Position numbers and translations under genes: made by a program | The notes under the pieces: model-generated | Seen by the model: only the letters and a program-made list of their open reading frames with translations | Told to the model about the DNA's origin: nothing | The model's database searches: none | From: a virus | Direction: 5' to 3' (one strand) | Virus record (IMG/VR): IMGVR_UViG_3300021376_000124 | Location: 1-42,555 of that record | DNA length: 42,555 bases | Shown here: positions 41,580-42,555 of the stretch, piece by piece | Layout: each line of letters opens with the position of its first letter | Numbering within the stretch: the first letter of the stretch is position 1

Positions 41580-42362
41580 ATGACTTTAGAAGAATTGGTT
41601 CAGGAAATCAAAGATGATTTATCCGCCAGCTGCGCCCTTCCTTATAACCTAAACGATCAAGAAATCATCAGGATCATCACCAGGGCAAAGGCGTGGATGT
41701 ACGATAACTACCAGTATGCTGTGGAAAAAAGGTACTTCGTTCTGGGTGGAGCTTTTTTCCAAACGCCACAATTCAGAAACACCCGTCAGGTTCAGCTTCC
41801 GGATAAAATCGTAACTGTGTTTGACGTCAGAGAAACTAACGGTAACGGTATTTCTGGGAATCCGGACAGAGACTTCGGTGATTCGAAATTGATCGGATCT
41901 GAACTTCTTCTTTCCCCGTTTACTGGAGATAATCTTGTGTACAGAACAGTTATGTATTCTTATTTTGACCTGGCCCAGGCATATATTTTACCAACATATG
42001 CCTTTAGCTGGAACAAAAACACGAAGAAGTTAACAATCCTAGGTAGGGATCCAGTGAGACCAGCAACTCAGTCAACTACCCAAAATGAAAACGGTTACAA
42101 TTTGACCCAAGCGGTGGTTGTAAGTTGTTACGTAGCGATTGAAGACTATGAATTGTATAACGACGAATTATTTATTAGATATTGTTTTGCCAAAGCTAAA
42201 CAATCTTTGGTTAAGGTTCTTAGCGCTTTTGATTATAACCTTCCGGGTGGGGTTAGAGTTAACACCTCGACTTTGAGTCAAGAGGCTTCAACAGAGCTAC
42301 AAGAGGTAATGGCCATGATAAATGGGGAAAATACTCCATCTTATTTTTTACAGTGGAATTGA
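41580..42362 (+). CDS. Probable virion structural (neck/connector-type) protein
   Basis: A 260-residue protein. It begins with helices (LEELVQEIKDDLSASCALPY; DQEIIRIITRAKAWMYDNYQ) and beta-rich middle segments (RQVQLPDKIVTVFDVRE; AVVVSCYVAIEDYELYNDEL), ending in a helix-rich C-terminus (KQSLVKVLSAFDYNLPGGVR). The helix-then-beta layout and the CALPYNLNDQEI opening suggest a head-tail joining protein such as T4 gp13, gp14 or gp15, but I cannot name the homologue with certainty. It lies between the S1/amidoligase pair and another partial gene that has its own promoter-like element. Confidence 0.55.
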   Translation: MTLEELVQEIKDDLSASCALPYNLNDQEIIRIITRAKAWMYDNYQYAVEKRYFVLGGAFFQTPQFRNTRQVQLPDKIVTVFDVRETNGNGISGNPDRDFGDSKLIGSELLLSPFTGDNLVYRTVMYSYFDLAQAYILPTYAFSWNKNTKKLTILGRDPVRPATQSTTQNENGYNLTQAVVVSCYVAIEDYELYNDELFIRYCFAKAKQSLVKVLSAFDYNLPGGVRVNTSTLSQEASTELQEVMAMINGENTPSYFLQWN

Positions 42363-42381
42363 AAAATATACACCAAATTGT

Positions 42382-42390
42382 CATATATAT
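42382..42390 (+). promoter_or_regulatory. Possible late promoter variant CATATATAT
   Basis: CATATATAT begins 27 bases before the ATG at 42409, in the same spacing class as the GATATATAA sites but with C in place of the first G. Confidence 0.32.
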
Positions 42391-42408
42391 GTCAATTAAT
42401 TTTGTTGT

Positions 42409-42555
42409 ATGGAAATTCTTCAAAAAATCGAATCTTGGAGGGGCAAGCCCGGACAAGCTTTTGGCTCTTATCTTTTTTCGATAAAGTCCAATTCCATTTA
42501 TGTCTCCGATTTGGAATCGTTGACTAGCTTTTTAGATTCATATTATCCCAAGGAA
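42409..42555 (+). CDS. Start of an unknown gene (3' end outside window)
   Basis: Forty-nine codons from ATG 42409 are open to the window edge. The encoded start is MEILQKIESWRGKPGQAFGS, followed by a short hydrophobic/aromatic stretch and SLTSFLDSYYPKE. A promoter-like CATATATAT lies 27 bases upstream. Too little sequence to identify. Confidence 0.55.
   Translation, partial: MEILQKIESWRGKPGQAFGSYLFSIKSNSIYVSDLESLTSFLDSYYPKE

Overview
The window is a densely packed segment of a large tailed-phage genome of the T4-like (contractile-tail) type. The assignment rests on a block of T4-style replication genes (ATP-dependent DNA ligase, gp44-like clamp loader ATPase, gp62-like clamp loader small subunit, RNase H/FEN-type 5' nuclease), a gp21-like prohead protease, a gp23-like major capsid protein and a baseplate block (gp27-like hub, gp53-like LysM wedge, gp5-like spike). 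The host is probably a member of the Bacteroidota (Flavobacteriia-like). The DNA is AT-rich, most starts lack a Shine-Dalgarno sequence and follow A-rich leaders, and at least one promoter has the Bacteroidota TAnnTTTG box. The host call is inference. Almost every gene is on the + strand; no gap exceeds 300 bases, and no tRNA, IS element or CRISPR array was seen.

Layout. Positions 1-8155 carry replication and repair: ligase (5' end outside the window), clamp loader, a nucleotide kinase, 5' nuclease, clamp loader small subunit, two unknowns, a degenerate UvdE-like protein, a NEIL1-like Fpg/Nei glycosylase and a DEDDy 3'-5' exonuclease. Positions 8206-19813 form the head module: a nucleotidyltransferase-like protein, a large Gly/Ala-rich protein, a fused prohead protease-scaffold with 14-residue repeats, the major capsid protein, a strong terminator, then four probable internal head proteins. 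Positions 19855-23034 are an accessory cassette: lipoprotein, glycosyltransferase-like protein, P-loop kinase and glutamine-hydrolysing asparagine synthetase. Positions 23054-28973 hold mostly unknown small proteins, a second glycosyltransferase-like gene, the only minus-strand gene and a Nudix hydrolase. Positions 28991-38957 are the tail/baseplate module. Positions 39024-42555 hold an S1-domain protein, an amidoligase-like protein, a probable virion structural protein and the start of another gene.

The most interesting signal links many of these genes. At least six proteins start with a short segment rich in aromatic residues and Asn, ending in (L/V)-x-E at about residues 9-23 (for example SLNE at residues 13-16 of two unrelated proteins). 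This resembles the T4 capsid targeting sequence, which directs internal proteins into the prohead and is cut by the gp21 protease after (L/I)-x-E. The major capsid protein here has the same SLNE at residues 40-43, and the scaffold part of the protease fusion has fourteen tandem repeats, each with an L/V/I-(A/G)-E site. Together this suggests one protease and one cleavage code that removes the scaffold, matures the capsid and trims a large set of co-packaged proteins. Several transcription units start 24-32 bases downstream of a GATATATA(A/G) element, a candidate late promoter.
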